Below are positions 53,154 through 62,192 of a stretch of DNA of 64,000 nucleotides, piece by piece. The DNA is from Martinezella lusitana. Lineage in GTDB: Bacteria; Pseudomonadota; Alphaproteobacteria; Rhizobiales; Rhizobiaceae. The number at the start of each line of letters is the position of its first letter. Position 1 is the first letter of the stretch. Where the stretch lies: positions 1 to 64,000 of the forward strand of contig NZ_FMAF01000022.1 in assembly GCF_900094565.1 (NCBI RefSeq), written 5' to 3'. The translations under genes and the position numbers were made by a program. Under the pieces are notes generated by a model, which was given only the letters and a program-made list of their open reading frames with translations, did no database searches and was not told the DNA's origin.

Positions 53154-54020
53154 TCAGTGAGCGCCGGCCTTGGCATAGACGGACCGTTTGGTGAGATAGA
53201 TCAACACCGAGAAGATCAGCAGGAACACGATGACCATGAAGCCGAGGTGCTTGCGATCCTCCAGATGCGGTTCGGATGTCCACATCAGGAAGGCAGCGAC
53301 GTCGCGCGCATACTGGTCCACCGTCTGCGGCGAGCCGTCGTCATAGGTCACCTGCCCGTCCGAAAGTGGCTTCGGCATCGCAAAGGTCGCGGCCGCATCG
53401 AAATACGGATTGTAGTGCGAGTTCTGCGGTACCTTGAAACCGGCCGGCGCATCTTCATAGCCGGTCAGCAGCGAGTAGATGTAGTCCGGGCCGCCTTCCT
53501 GATACTGCGTGAAGATATCGAAAATGAACTGCGGGAAGCCGCGTTCGATTTCGCGCGCCTTGGCAAGCAGCGACATGTCAGGCGGAACGGCCCCGTTGTT
53601 GGAGGCAGCAGCAGCCTCGTCGTTCGGGAACGGCGAGTTGAAATGATCTGATGGAACCGCCTTGCGGGTAAACATCTCACCCTGAGGGTTCGGCCCGTCC
53701 TGCACTTCGTAGTTGGCAGCGAAGGTTTTCACCTGCGCCTCAGAATAACCGAGGTCTCCCAGCGTGCGGTAGGCCACCAGCTTCATCGAGTGGCAGGCGG
53801 AACAGACTTCCGTGTAGACCTTGAGGCCACGTTGCAGCTGCGCCTTGTCGTAATAGCCGAACGGGCCGGAGAAGGACCAATGCTGTTCGCGCGGCTCCTT
53901 CAGCGGATAATGCGGCGTCTCGCTTTCTGCGGCAGGCTTCGTTTCCGCGGCAAAGGCAGCAACGCTCGCCGGACCGCCCATGAGCGTGAGCGACAGAAGG
54001 CCGACAATAAGTTTTTTCAT
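53154..54020 (-). CDS. petC: Cytochrome c1 of the bc1 complex
   Basis: The 288-residue cytochrome c1 carries electrons from the Rieske protein to cytochrome c in the periplasm. An N-terminal signal peptide (about 25 residues) ends AAFA. The haem site CSACH is at Cys73, Cys76 and His77. The axial Met region is DAAATFAMPKPLSDGQV, and a C-terminal membrane anchor covers about 262-280. It is a separate gene from petB, unlike the fused fbcH of Bradyrhizobium. The gap to petB is 22 bases. Confidence 0.97.
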   Translation of the reverse strand: MKKLIVGLLSLTLMGGPASVAAFAAETKPAAESETPHYPLKEPREQHWSFSGPFGYYDKAQLQRGLKVYTEVCSACHSMKLVAYRTLGDLGYSEAQVKTFAANYEVQDGPNPQGEMFTRKAVPSDHFNSPFPNDEAAAASNNGAVPPDMSLLAKAREIERGFPQFIFDIFTQYQEGGPDYIYSLLTGYEDAPAGFKVPQNSHYNPYFDAAATFAMPKPLSDGQVTYDDGSPQTVDQYARDVAAFLMWTSEPHLEDRKHLGFMVIVFLLIFSVLIYLTKRSVYAKAGAH

Positions 54021-54042
54021 CGTTTTCTTCCTCTATCGCCGG

Positions 54043-55317
54043 TCAAGCTTGAACCGGGGTGGCAACTTTACCGCCCTGTTTTTCAAGAACCGCTTCCGTA
54101 ATCGAATTGGGAACGCGCCTCGGTGTCTCGACTATGCCGAGCACCGGCATGGCGACGAGGAAGAAGAGGAAGTAGAACAATGTCGCGAACTGCGCAGCCG
54201 TGGTGTAGATCCCTTCCGCCGGCTGCGAGCCCAGCCAACCGAGCAGGATGGCATCGGCGACGAACAGCCAGAAGAACAGCTTGTACCACGGACGATAGAC
54301 GGCCGAACGAACCTTCGACGTATCGAGCCACGGCAGGAAGAACAGCACGATGATCGCGCCGAACATCGTCAAGACGCCGCCGAGCTTGGAATCGATCGGC
54401 CCGATGTTGAAGGTGATCGACCGCAGCATTGCGTAGAACGGCAGGAAGTACCATTCCGGAACGATGTGAGCCGGCGTCTTCAGCGGATTGGCCGGGATAT
54501 AGTTATCGGCGTGACCGAGGAAATTCGGCAGGTAGAAGACGAAATAGGCGAACACCAGCAGGAAGATCGAAACGCCAAGCGCGTCCTTGAGCGTGGCGTA
54601 GGGTGTGAAGGCCACGGTATCGGTCTTCAGCTTGACCTCGACGCCGGTCGGGTTCGTCTGGCCGGTCACATGCAGAGCCCAGATGTGCAGGATGACAACG
54701 CCGGCGATCATGAACGGCAGCAGATAGTGCAGCGAGAAGAAGCGGTTGAGCGTCGGATCGTCAACGGCGAAGCCGCCGAGCAGGAAGGTCTGGATCCAGT
54801 CGCCGACCCAAGGGAAGGCCGAGAAAAAGCCGGTGATAACAGTGGCACCCCAGAAGGACATCTGGCCCCAGGGCAGCACATAGCCCATGAAGGCGGTCGC
54901 CATCATCAGCAGATAGATGATCACGCCGAGGATCCAGAGGATTTCGCGCGGCGCCTTGTAGGAGCCGTAATAGAGGCCGCGCGCGATGTGGAGATAAACA
55001 GCGACAAAGAAGAAGGACGCGCCGTTGGCATGCATGTAGCGCAGCAGCCAGCCGTGGTTGACGTCGCGGACGATCTTTTCGACCGAATTGAAGGCGACGG
55101 TCGTATCCGCCGCATAATGCATGGCAAGGACGACACCCGTCAGGATCTGCAGAACGAGCATGACGGCCAGCATCGCGCCGAACGTATAGGCATAGTTCAG
55201 GTTGCGCGGAACCGGATAGGCAATGAAACTGTCATAGACCATACGCGGCAGCGGCAACCGCGCATCGACCCATTTTTCGAGCCCTGTGGATGGCTCGTAA
55301 GACGAATGAGTACTCAT
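54043..55317 (-). CDS. petB: Cytochrome b of the bc1 complex
   Basis: The 424-residue cytochrome b holds the two b-type haems and the quinol sites. About eight membrane helices are visible. Signature segments: HYAADTTVAFNSVEKIVRDV, HANGASFFFVAVYLHIARGL (haem ligand region), ATAFMGYVLPWGQMSFWGAT, and PEWYFLPFYAMLRSI (the PEWY Qo-site motif). It starts 14 bases after petA. Confidence 0.97.
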   Translation of the reverse strand: MSTHSSYEPSTGLEKWVDARLPLPRMVYDSFIAYPVPRNLNYAYTFGAMLAVMLVLQILTGVVLAMHYAADTTVAFNSVEKIVRDVNHGWLLRYMHANGASFFFVAVYLHIARGLYYGSYKAPREILWILGVIIYLLMMATAFMGYVLPWGQMSFWGATVITGFFSAFPWVGDWIQTFLLGGFAVDDPTLNRFFSLHYLLPFMIAGVVILHIWALHVTGQTNPTGVEVKLKTDTVAFTPYATLKDALGVSIFLLVFAYFVFYLPNFLGHADNYIPANPLKTPAHIVPEWYFLPFYAMLRSITFNIGPIDSKLGGVLTMFGAIIVLFFLPWLDTSKVRSAVYRPWYKLFFWLFVADAILLGWLGSQPAEGIYTTAAQFATLFYFLFFLVAMPVLGIVETPRRVPNSITEAVLEKQGGKVATPVQA

Positions 55318-55331
55318 GATTCAGCTCCCCC

Positions 55332-55910
55332 TCAACCGACCTTGATCTTTTTTTCTGCGGTGAACGCATATAGCGGAATGGCGAGGTTCTGCGGCGCCGG
55401 CCCATGGCGGATGCGACCGGCGGTATCATAGACCGAACCGTGGCAGGGACAGAACCAGCCGCCATATTCCCCAGCCTGACCGAGCGGGATGCAACCGAGA
55501 TGCGTGCAGACGCCGATCATGACAAGCCAGTTTTCCTTCCCATTACCGGCCGAACGCGCGGCATCGGTCGCTTGCGCATCCGACGGCAGATTGGCATTGC
55601 GGGCGACGGGATCCTTCAGATCGGAAATCTGCGTGCCCTTGGCATCGTCGATTTCCTTTTGCGTGCGGTTGCGGATGAAGACAGGCTTGCCGCGCCATTT
55701 CACCGTCAAAGACATGCCAGGCTCCAGGCTCGACACGTCGACTTCGATGGAAGCAAGAGCGAGTGTGGACGCATCCGGCCGCATCTGATCGATAAACGGC
55801 CAGGCGACGGCAACCGCGCCCACTGCGCCCGCCATTCCTGTCGTCAAATAAAGGAAATCGCGGCGAGTTGGCTCGCCGATGGTTTCACTTGTCGTACTAT
55901 GCTCGCTCAA
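55332..55910 (-). CDS. petA: Rieske iron-sulfur subunit of the bc1 complex
   Basis: The 192-residue Rieske protein has a Tat-type N-terminal anchor (PTRRDFLYLTTGMAGAVG, RR at 16-17) and the 2Fe-2S ligands in CTHLGCIPLG and CPCHGSVYD. The start is TTG 55910 (MSEHSTTSET in translation). No in-frame ATG precedes it within the plausible region, and an ATG at 55920 is out of frame and stops at once. An eight-base inverted repeat lies 24 bases upstream. It heads petA-petB-petC. Confidence 0.95.
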   Translation of the reverse strand: MSEHSTTSETIGEPTRRDFLYLTTGMAGAVGAVAVAWPFIDQMRPDASTLALASIEVDVSSLEPGMSLTVKWRGKPVFIRNRTQKEIDDAKGTQISDLKDPVARNANLPSDAQATDAARSAGNGKENWLVMIGVCTHLGCIPLGQAGEYGGWFCPCHGSVYDTAGRIRHGPAPQNLAIPLYAFTAEKKIKVG

Positions 55911-55933
55911 GGCTGGACATCCTCTTCCGCAAA

Positions 55934-55952
55934 ACCGCGGCAGAGCCGCGGT
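55934..55952. promoter_or_regulatory. Inverted repeat upstream of petA
   Basis: ACCGCGGC (55934-55941) and GCCGCGGT (55945-55952) form a perfect palindrome with a three-base centre, 24 bases before the petA TTG. It could be an operator or a leader hairpin that helps set petABC expression. Confidence 0.5.
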
Positions 55953-56377
55953 ACCCCCTCACTAACGGCGAATCAACGCGACCATAATTCCGCCATAGAT
56001 TCCTCCGTAACCCGCTGCGTTCTAAGCTTGATCGCAAATTATGTCCAGTCTTGGCAAGGGAAGAGGGCACAATGTCGCGGCAAAACTGCGCTATTCGTTC
56101 GCAAGGCCGGAGCTTAAAATCGCAAGCTGCAGTGACGCGGCCCTAAGCACATGAAAAAACGAGCGATTCAGATAATATATTTTTATGATGCAAGGCAAAA
56201 TAAACAGTGATTTCAATGCTGCATTGCGGCATAAGCGGTAGCGGTACAGCGTCCGGTATATAATGAGCTTGCCTTTCTACCTCTTAAAACGGAATGGATT
56301 TAGCGCGCGATTTATGAACGATTGAGGCCGTTGCTGCGCCTCGTCAAAGCGCCGAAAACGAAGCACGAGAACCTCTC
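55953..56377. other. Intergenic region between petA and the endonuclease-like gene
   Basis: About 425 bases without a gene. It must contain the petABC promoter (reading left) and the promoter of the gene at 56378 (reading right). The part from 56150 to 56280 is AT-rich. No RNA gene was recognised. Confidence 0.45.
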
Positions 56378-57319
56378 ATGAGACATACGGTTTATTGCGT
56401 TCTATGTGTCCTCGCCACTCTGGCGCTCGGCATACTCGCGGCGCGCTACGTGGCCGATTCGTGGATACTGGCCTTTTTTGATAGCCTGCAGACCCACATC
56501 AGCCTGGTCGCGATCGTGCTCGCCCTGATCGCGCTTGTTTTCAAACGGCACTGGTATGCGACATTCCTGGTGTTGGTCGGCGCCGCGCTGCTGGTGCATT
56601 CCGTTATCATGCTCCAGGAATATGCCGTCCCCTCCTTCATTGCGCCGGCGGAAGCATCGGTCGGAAGCTTCAGGCTCCTCTCCTTCAACATAGAGGACAG
56701 CAACTTCGAGAACGGCGGACGTATCGCCGATCTCATCATCGGCTCGAAGGCCGATATCGTCGAAATCTTCGAGGCAGGCCCGATCTTTTCGCAGATGGAT
56801 CGCATCACACAGGTCTATCCCTACCACATCGGCTGTGGCGTGATGACGTCCGATTGCGACTCGCTGATGCTGTCGAAGCGGCCGTTCCAGACGCAGCTCA
56901 TGCGCAGCCTCGGCAGCCTTTGGGACAATCGTTTCATTCTCGCCACCATCGACATGGAGGGACAGCCCGTCAATTTCGCATCGGTCCATCTGAGCAAGCC
57001 CTATTTCGACGCCTTCCATCAGATCGAACTCGATCTTCTCGGCTCGATCCTTGGCGATGTGAAAGGGCCGTTGATCCTGGCCGGCGATTTCAACGCGTCG
57101 GTCATCGTGCCCGATATGCGGGACTTCCTGGCGGCAACCGGCCTGCGCCACGCCTTCCCGGAACCGGCCACATGGCCGATCGAGGCCGGCGCCTACGGCA
57201 TCACGATCGACCATGTGTTCGCGCGCGCTCCGCTGCGGCTGGTATCGGTAAAGCAGATACCCGACGCCATGGGCTCGAACCATTTCGGCGTGATGACGGA
57301 GTTCGGCATTTCCAAATAG
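56378..57319 (+). CDS. Membrane-anchored endonuclease/exonuclease/phosphatase-family protein
   Basis: A 313-residue protein with two or three N-terminal hydrophobic segments (about 1-90) and a C-terminal EEP (DNase I-like) domain: FRLLSFNIEDSNFENGGRIA, ADIVEIFEAG (metal-binding Glu region), FASVHLSKPYFDAFHQIELD, LILAGDFNASVIVPDM (DFN catalytic) and ITIDHVFARAP then SNHFGVMTEF with the DH and SNH catalytic residues. The catalytic domain probably faces the periplasm. The substrate may be DNA or a phospholipid head group; it is unknown. Confidence 0.85.
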   Translation: MRHTVYCVLCVLATLALGILAARYVADSWILAFFDSLQTHISLVAIVLALIALVFKRHWYATFLVLVGAALLVHSVIMLQEYAVPSFIAPAEASVGSFRLLSFNIEDSNFENGGRIADLIIGSKADIVEIFEAGPIFSQMDRITQVYPYHIGCGVMTSDCDSLMLSKRPFQTQLMRSLGSLWDNRFILATIDMEGQPVNFASVHLSKPYFDAFHQIELDLLGSILGDVKGPLILAGDFNASVIVPDMRDFLAATGLRHAFPEPATWPIEAGAYGITIDHVFARAPLRLVSVKQIPDAMGSNHFGVMTEFGISK

Positions 57320-57366
57320 TGGCTTGATATCGCAGGTTCTTGGCGGAGATGCGCGCGGAGGAGAGG

Positions 57367-59229
57367 CTATTCGGCGTCGGTCGCTATGAAGCCACCGGAT
57401 TGACGTGCCCAGAGCTCGGAATAGAGGCCGCGGCGGGCGATCAGCTCGTCATGGGTCCCCTCCTCGATGATCTTGCCCTTGTCGACCACGATCAGCCGGT
57501 CGAGCTTGGCAATGGTCGATAGCCGATGGGCGATCGCCAACACGGTCTTGCCCTTCATCAGCGTGTCGAGATTGGATTGCAGCGCGGCCTCGGCCTCAGA
57601 ATCCAGCGCCGACGTCGCTTCATCGAGCACCAGGATCGGCGCGTCCTTCAGCATGACGCGCGCGATCGCGATACGCTGGCGCTGGCCGCCCGAAAGCTTG
57701 ACGCCGCGCTCGCCGACATGGGCCGCATAGGCGGCGCGCCCCTTTTGATCTTCGAGATCGATGATGAACCTGTCCGCCTCCGCCTGGCGTGCCGCCTCCA
57801 CCATCCGCTCGTCGCCGGCATCCGGACGACCGAAAAGAATGTTGTCGCGAATGGAGCGGTTCAGAAGGGCGGTATCCTGAGTCACCATACCGATCGCACC
57901 GCGCAGCGACTCCTGTCGCACGCGGGCTATGTCCTGGCCGTCGATCAGGATGCGGCCGCCTTCAAGGTCATAGAAGCGCAGCAGCAGATTGACGAGCGTC
58001 GTCTTGCCCGCCCCCGAGCGGCCGACAATGCCGACCTTCTCGCCCGCGCGCACGCAGAGGGAGAAATTGTCGATGATGCCGCCGCCGCGCCCGTAGTGGA
58101 AGGTCACGTTCTCGAAGCGGATTTCGGGGCCGCTGATCGTCAGGTCCTTGGCGCCTGCCTGGTCGACCAGGCCGATCGGCTCGGAGATCATCTCGGCCGA
58201 ATTCTGGATCGTACCGAGATTGCGCATGATGGCGTTGAACTGCGCCATCATGCGGCCGAAGAGCATGTTCAGCCGCAGCACCATGCTGAGCGTGAAAGCA
58301 ACGCCGCCGGTCGAGATCGCGCCGGACAACCAGAGATGCACGGCAAGCGCGCCGATGGTGGTGATCATCACGCCCGACAGCAGGGCGAGCGAGGAACGTA
58401 CACCCGTCAACAGCCGCGTGAAAGGCATGACGGCGGCCTGGAAACGATCGAAGCCGTTGCGGATATAATCGTCGTTCTGCTCCTCACGTCCGAAGAGCTT
58501 TAGCGTCTGGATATTGGCATAGGCGTCGACCATGCGGCCGTTCAGCATCGAGGATGCCTCCGCCGCGTTGCGGGCGTGCCGCCGGATGCGCGGCACGAAG
58601 TGGCGGGCCAGCAGCGAGAAGATGCCGATCCACACCGTAATCACCAGCGCCAGCCGCCAGTCGAGCCTGCCGACCAGCGCAATGGTGGAAGCGGCATAGA
58701 TGATGATGAACCAGACCACTTGCAGCAGCGACACGACAAGATCGCCTGTCGCCTGGCCCGCCGACCAGACCTTGGTGACGACACGCCCGGAAAAATCGTT
58801 CTGGAAGAATTCGACCGATTGCCTGGCCACGTGCCGATAGGCCTGCCAGCGCACGAGATTGAGAAAGCCGGGCACGACGACCTGCTCCTCCACAAGCGCA
58901 CCAAGGCTGACGACCACGAAGCGGACCACCAGAACGACGAAGACCATGCCGAGGAGCACTCCCCCATGGCCGGCGAGCAGTCCGCTCCATCCTTCGCCCG
59001 GGTTCACCCTGTCGAGAATGTCGACCAGATGGCCGACGAACCAGAACAGCGCCGCCTCGAGCATCGCCACGGCACCGCCGAGCGCCGCCATCGCCAGGAA
59101 CGGGCCTTTCGCCTGGCTGACATAGTACCAGATGAACGCCCCGAGCGACCGCGGCGGACGAAGATCGCCGCTGCGGTAGTAGGGATCAATCCACGTCTCG
59201 AACAGACGGTACACGGAACGGATGAGCAT
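57367..59229 (-). CDS. ABC exporter (fused membrane/ATPase half-transporter) 1
   Basis: A 620-residue ABC exporter half-transporter: six-helix membrane domain (about 40-330) and a C-terminal ATPase with Walker A GRSGAGKTT (Lys409), signature LSGGQRQRIAIARVMLKDAP, Walker B ILVLDEATSALDSEAE and the H-loop in AIAHRLSTI. The substrate is unknown. It is about equal in length to and clearly paralogous with the next gene, but a terminator hairpin separates them. The start ATG 59229 lacks a strong ribosome site. Confidence 0.93.
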   Translation of the reverse strand: MLIRSVYRLFETWIDPYYRSGDLRPPRSLGAFIWYYVSQAKGPFLAMAALGGAVAMLEAALFWFVGHLVDILDRVNPGEGWSGLLAGHGGVLLGMVFVVLVVRFVVVSLGALVEEQVVVPGFLNLVRWQAYRHVARQSVEFFQNDFSGRVVTKVWSAGQATGDLVVSLLQVVWFIIIYAASTIALVGRLDWRLALVITVWIGIFSLLARHFVPRIRRHARNAAEASSMLNGRMVDAYANIQTLKLFGREEQNDDYIRNGFDRFQAAVMPFTRLLTGVRSSLALLSGVMITTIGALAVHLWLSGAISTGGVAFTLSMVLRLNMLFGRMMAQFNAIMRNLGTIQNSAEMISEPIGLVDQAGAKDLTISGPEIRFENVTFHYGRGGGIIDNFSLCVRAGEKVGIVGRSGAGKTTLVNLLLRFYDLEGGRILIDGQDIARVRQESLRGAIGMVTQDTALLNRSIRDNILFGRPDAGDERMVEAARQAEADRFIIDLEDQKGRAAYAAHVGERGVKLSGGQRQRIAIARVMLKDAPILVLDEATSALDSEAEAALQSNLDTLMKGKTVLAIAHRLSTIAKLDRLIVVDKGKIIEEGTHDELIARRGLYSELWARQSGGFIATDAE

Positions 59230-59341
59230 GCGAGCGATATAGGGAATTTCTGAGAGCTCGCAAAGTAAAGGGGGCCATAGCGAAGGTTACATTTTTGTTA
59301 GGATTGGATGCGGCGGGCTCACCACGAATGAGGCGCCAACA

Positions 59342-59367
59342 GAAAGGGCGGCCGAAGCCGCCCTTTC
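59342..59367 (-). terminator. Hairpin after the second ABC exporter gene
   Basis: GAAAGGGCGGC (59342-59352) pairs with GCCGCCCTTTC (59357-59367) around a CGAA loop, just beyond the stop of the gene at 59375 on the minus strand. The T tract is short. It separates the two ABC genes. Confidence 0.75.
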
Positions 59368-59374
59368 CTCATGC

Positions 59375-61228
59375 TTACTCCGCTGCCGCCTCGGCCTCTT
59401 CGTGGTCCGCAAGGAAACCACCGGACTGGCGGCTCCAGAGCTCGGCATAGATGCCGCCGTTCTGGACCAGCTCCTGATGTGTGCCCATCTCGATGTTCCG
59501 ACCCTTGTCGAGGACGATGAGACGGTCCATCTCGGTCAGCGTCGACAGGCGATGCGCAATGGCGATCACCGTCTTGCCATGCATCAGCGCGAAGAGGTTT
59601 TCCTGGATCGCCGCTTCCACTTCGGAATCGAGCGCCGAGGTCGCCTCGTCAAGCACCAGGATCGGCGCGTCCTTCAGGAAGACGCGGGCGATCGCGATGC
59701 GCTGCCGCTGGCCGCCGGAGAGCTTGACGCCGCGCTCGCCGACCTGCGCATCCAGCCCTTTGCGGCCCTGCATGTCGACCAGACCTTCGATGAACTCCCA
59801 GGCATTGGCGCGTTTTGCCGCCTGGGTCACCTCTTCGTCGGTCGCATCCGGGCGGCTGTAGGCGATGTTGTCGCGGATCGAGCGGTGCAACAACGACGTA
59901 TCCTGCGTCACTACGCCGATCATCGAACGAAGGCTGTCCTGCGTCACCCCGGCTATGTCGTGGCCGTCGATGGTGATGCGACCGCTCTCCAGATCGTAGA
60001 AGCGGAGCAGCAAGTTCATCAGCGTCGTCTTGCCGGCGCCTGAGCGACCGACGAGCCCGATCTTTTCGCCGGCCCGAATGTCCAGGGTCAGATCCTCGAT
60101 GACACCCTTCGCTTTGCCATAGTGGAAGCGAATGTGGTCGAAGCGGATTGCGCCCTGCTTGGCTGAGATCGGCGAAGCCGTCGGCTGATCGACGATGTCA
60201 TGCGGCTTCGTCATCATCTCCATGCCGTCATAGACCGTGCCGATATTCTCGAAGAGCGCCGAAACTTCCCACATCACCCACTGCGACATGCCGTTGACGC
60301 GCATGGCAAGGCCGATAGCAATGGCGATCGAGCCGACCGAGATCGAACCGCTGAGCCAGAACCAGATCGACAGCGCCGAAACGATGAACAGCGCCACGCA
60401 GTTGTTGATGTAGACGGCGGCATGGAACATCGTCACCTTGCGCATCTGCTGGTGCACGGTGCCCAGGAATTCCTCCATGCCAGCCCTGGCGTACTTCTCC
60501 TCCCGACCCGCGTGCGAAAACAGCTTCACCGTCGCGATGTTGGTATAGCTGTCGACGACACGACCCGTCATAGTCGAGCGCGCATCGGCCTGCTGTGCGG
60601 CGATCTTGCGCAGCACCGGTACGAAATAGGCGACAATGGCGACATAGACGCCGAGCCAAAGCAGGATCGGGAACATCAGCCGCCAATCCGCCATCGCGAT
60701 CACGAGGATCATCGACAGGAAGTACGTGACCACATAGACGAAGACGTCGAGGATCTTCATCACCGTTTCGCGCACGGCAAGCGAGGTCTGCATCACCTTG
60801 GTGGCGACTCGGCCTGCGAACTCGTTGGCGAAAAAAGTCATGCTGTGGCGCAGCAGGAAGCGATGCATCTGCCAGCGCGCGATCATCGGATAGTTGCCGA
60901 GCAGGACCTGGTGCATGATGAAGCTGTCGAGCACCGCCGCAAACGGCAGGCCGATCAGCACCATCGCCCCCATCCAGAAAAGCTTGTGCCATTCCGTTTG
61001 CAGGAAGGTCGTCCTATCGGCCTTGGTCAGCCAATCGACGATATCGCCAAGAAACTGGAACAGCGCCACCTCCCCGATCGCGATCAGCATCGTGAGGATG
61101 CTCATGGCGATCAACCAGGGTGCTGCCGGCTTGGTATAGTGCCAGCAAAAGGCAAAGAGACCGCGCGGCGGAGCGTCCGGCACCTCGCTCGGAAAGGGGT
61201 TTAGTCGCTGTTCGAACCAGCCAAACAT
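59375..61228 (-). CDS. ABC exporter (fused membrane/ATPase half-transporter) 2
   Basis: A 617-residue ABC exporter half-transporter: six-helix membrane domain (about 35-325) and an ATPase with Walker A GRSGAGKTT (Lys400), signature LSGGQRQRIAIARVFLKDAP, Walker B ILVLDEATSALDSEVE and AIAHRLSTL. ATG 61228 (MFGWFEQRLN) has GGAG seven bases upstream; the frame continues to 61261 without need. With the neighbouring exporter it may form a heterodimer, though each may also work alone. The substrate is unknown. Confidence 0.93.
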   Translation of the reverse strand: MFGWFEQRLNPFPSEVPDAPPRGLFAFCWHYTKPAAPWLIAMSILTMLIAIGEVALFQFLGDIVDWLTKADRTTFLQTEWHKLFWMGAMVLIGLPFAAVLDSFIMHQVLLGNYPMIARWQMHRFLLRHSMTFFANEFAGRVATKVMQTSLAVRETVMKILDVFVYVVTYFLSMILVIAMADWRLMFPILLWLGVYVAIVAYFVPVLRKIAAQQADARSTMTGRVVDSYTNIATVKLFSHAGREEKYARAGMEEFLGTVHQQMRKVTMFHAAVYINNCVALFIVSALSIWFWLSGSISVGSIAIAIGLAMRVNGMSQWVMWEVSALFENIGTVYDGMEMMTKPHDIVDQPTASPISAKQGAIRFDHIRFHYGKAKGVIEDLTLDIRAGEKIGLVGRSGAGKTTLMNLLLRFYDLESGRITIDGHDIAGVTQDSLRSMIGVVTQDTSLLHRSIRDNIAYSRPDATDEEVTQAAKRANAWEFIEGLVDMQGRKGLDAQVGERGVKLSGGQRQRIAIARVFLKDAPILVLDEATSALDSEVEAAIQENLFALMHGKTVIAIAHRLSTLTEMDRLIVLDKGRNIEMGTHQELVQNGGIYAELWSRQSGGFLADHEEAEAAAE

Positions 61229-61618
61229 TGAAATGCTCCAAAGACTCGACCTTTTGACCATCCGCTGCGCCTAAAGGTGCAGACTGATATGGTGACCGGA
61301 CGATGAAAGAACGAGGCCATATTGGCCGCGCAACGAAACGAAAAGGGGGACCTGCGAAAGTGCGCCTTGAAGCGCCCTAATCAGAACCGTGGGTTCACGG
61401 CACGGAGGCGCATCATTACAAAGGTGATATCCATCTGTGCCTCCTATCTCGCTGGTTGTAGAGCGAGTATCTTTTAGCGCGCATTTCCTGTTTTGAAAAG
61501 TGAAATATGCCTGAAAAATGGGCTGAAACCTTCAATTGTGCTGATGGAAGACATCACAAAAATCGAGGTATCGCGGAAAATCGAAGACAAATCCGCGTGA
61601 TTTCGCTAGTTGCAGGCC
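61229..61618. other. Intergenic region between ABC exporter 2 and trmL
   Basis: About 390 bases with no recognisable gene. A plus-strand open frame from 61507 overlaps trmL and is not a gene. The trmL promoter and the ABC-exporter promoter should lie here. Confidence 0.45.
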
Positions 61619-62092
61619 ATGACCACGCTTCGCATCGCCCTCTACCAGCCCGACATTCCCGGCAATACCGGCACGATCCTGCGTCTGGCCGCTTGCCTTG
61701 GCCTTAGCGTCGACATCATCGAACCGGCGGGCTTCGACATTTCGGACCGCAACCTGAAGCGCGCCGGCATGGATTACCTGGCAGCCGTGACCCTGACCAG
61801 GCACGTGAACTGGGACCGCTTCGAGGCGTGGCGTTTGGAAAGCGGGCGGCGGCTGGTGCTCGCCTCCACCAAAGCGGCCGAACGACATACCGACTTCGCC
61901 TTCCGCAGCGACGATATTCTCCTCTTCGGCCGTGAGAGCGCAGGCGTGCCCGAGCATGTGCACGACAAGGCCGATGGCCGCATTTTGATCCCGATGGTCG
62001 AAGGCCAGCGCTCCATCAATGTCGCCATGTCGGCGGCCATGATAGCAGGCGAAGCGCTGCGGCAGACGCAATGGACGCCGATCCCGCGCTAG
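61619..62092 (+). CDS. trmL: tRNA (cytidine34-2'-O)-methyltransferase
   Basis: TrmL methylates the wobble ribose of tRNA-Leu with SAM. The 157-residue SPOUT (trefoil-knot) protein has IALYQPDIPGNTGTILRLAA at the start, the knot motif ILLFGRESAGVPEHVHDKAD, and RILIPMVEGQRSINVAMSAA near the end. ATG 61619 is preferred over TTG 61610. Confidence 0.95.
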   Translation: MTTLRIALYQPDIPGNTGTILRLAACLGLSVDIIEPAGFDISDRNLKRAGMDYLAAVTLTRHVNWDRFEAWRLESGRRLVLASTKAAERHTDFAFRSDDILLFGRESAGVPEHVHDKADGRILIPMVEGQRSINVAMSAAMIAGEALRQTQWTPIPR

Positions 62093-62192
62093 GCCTGAAT
62101 GTCGTGCCCGAATAGGCGTTGGCACGTCGGATAAAGTGTGAGAAGCTTTGCCCTGGAATGCTCTAACTCAGGCAACCTTGGCGAGGTGACCC

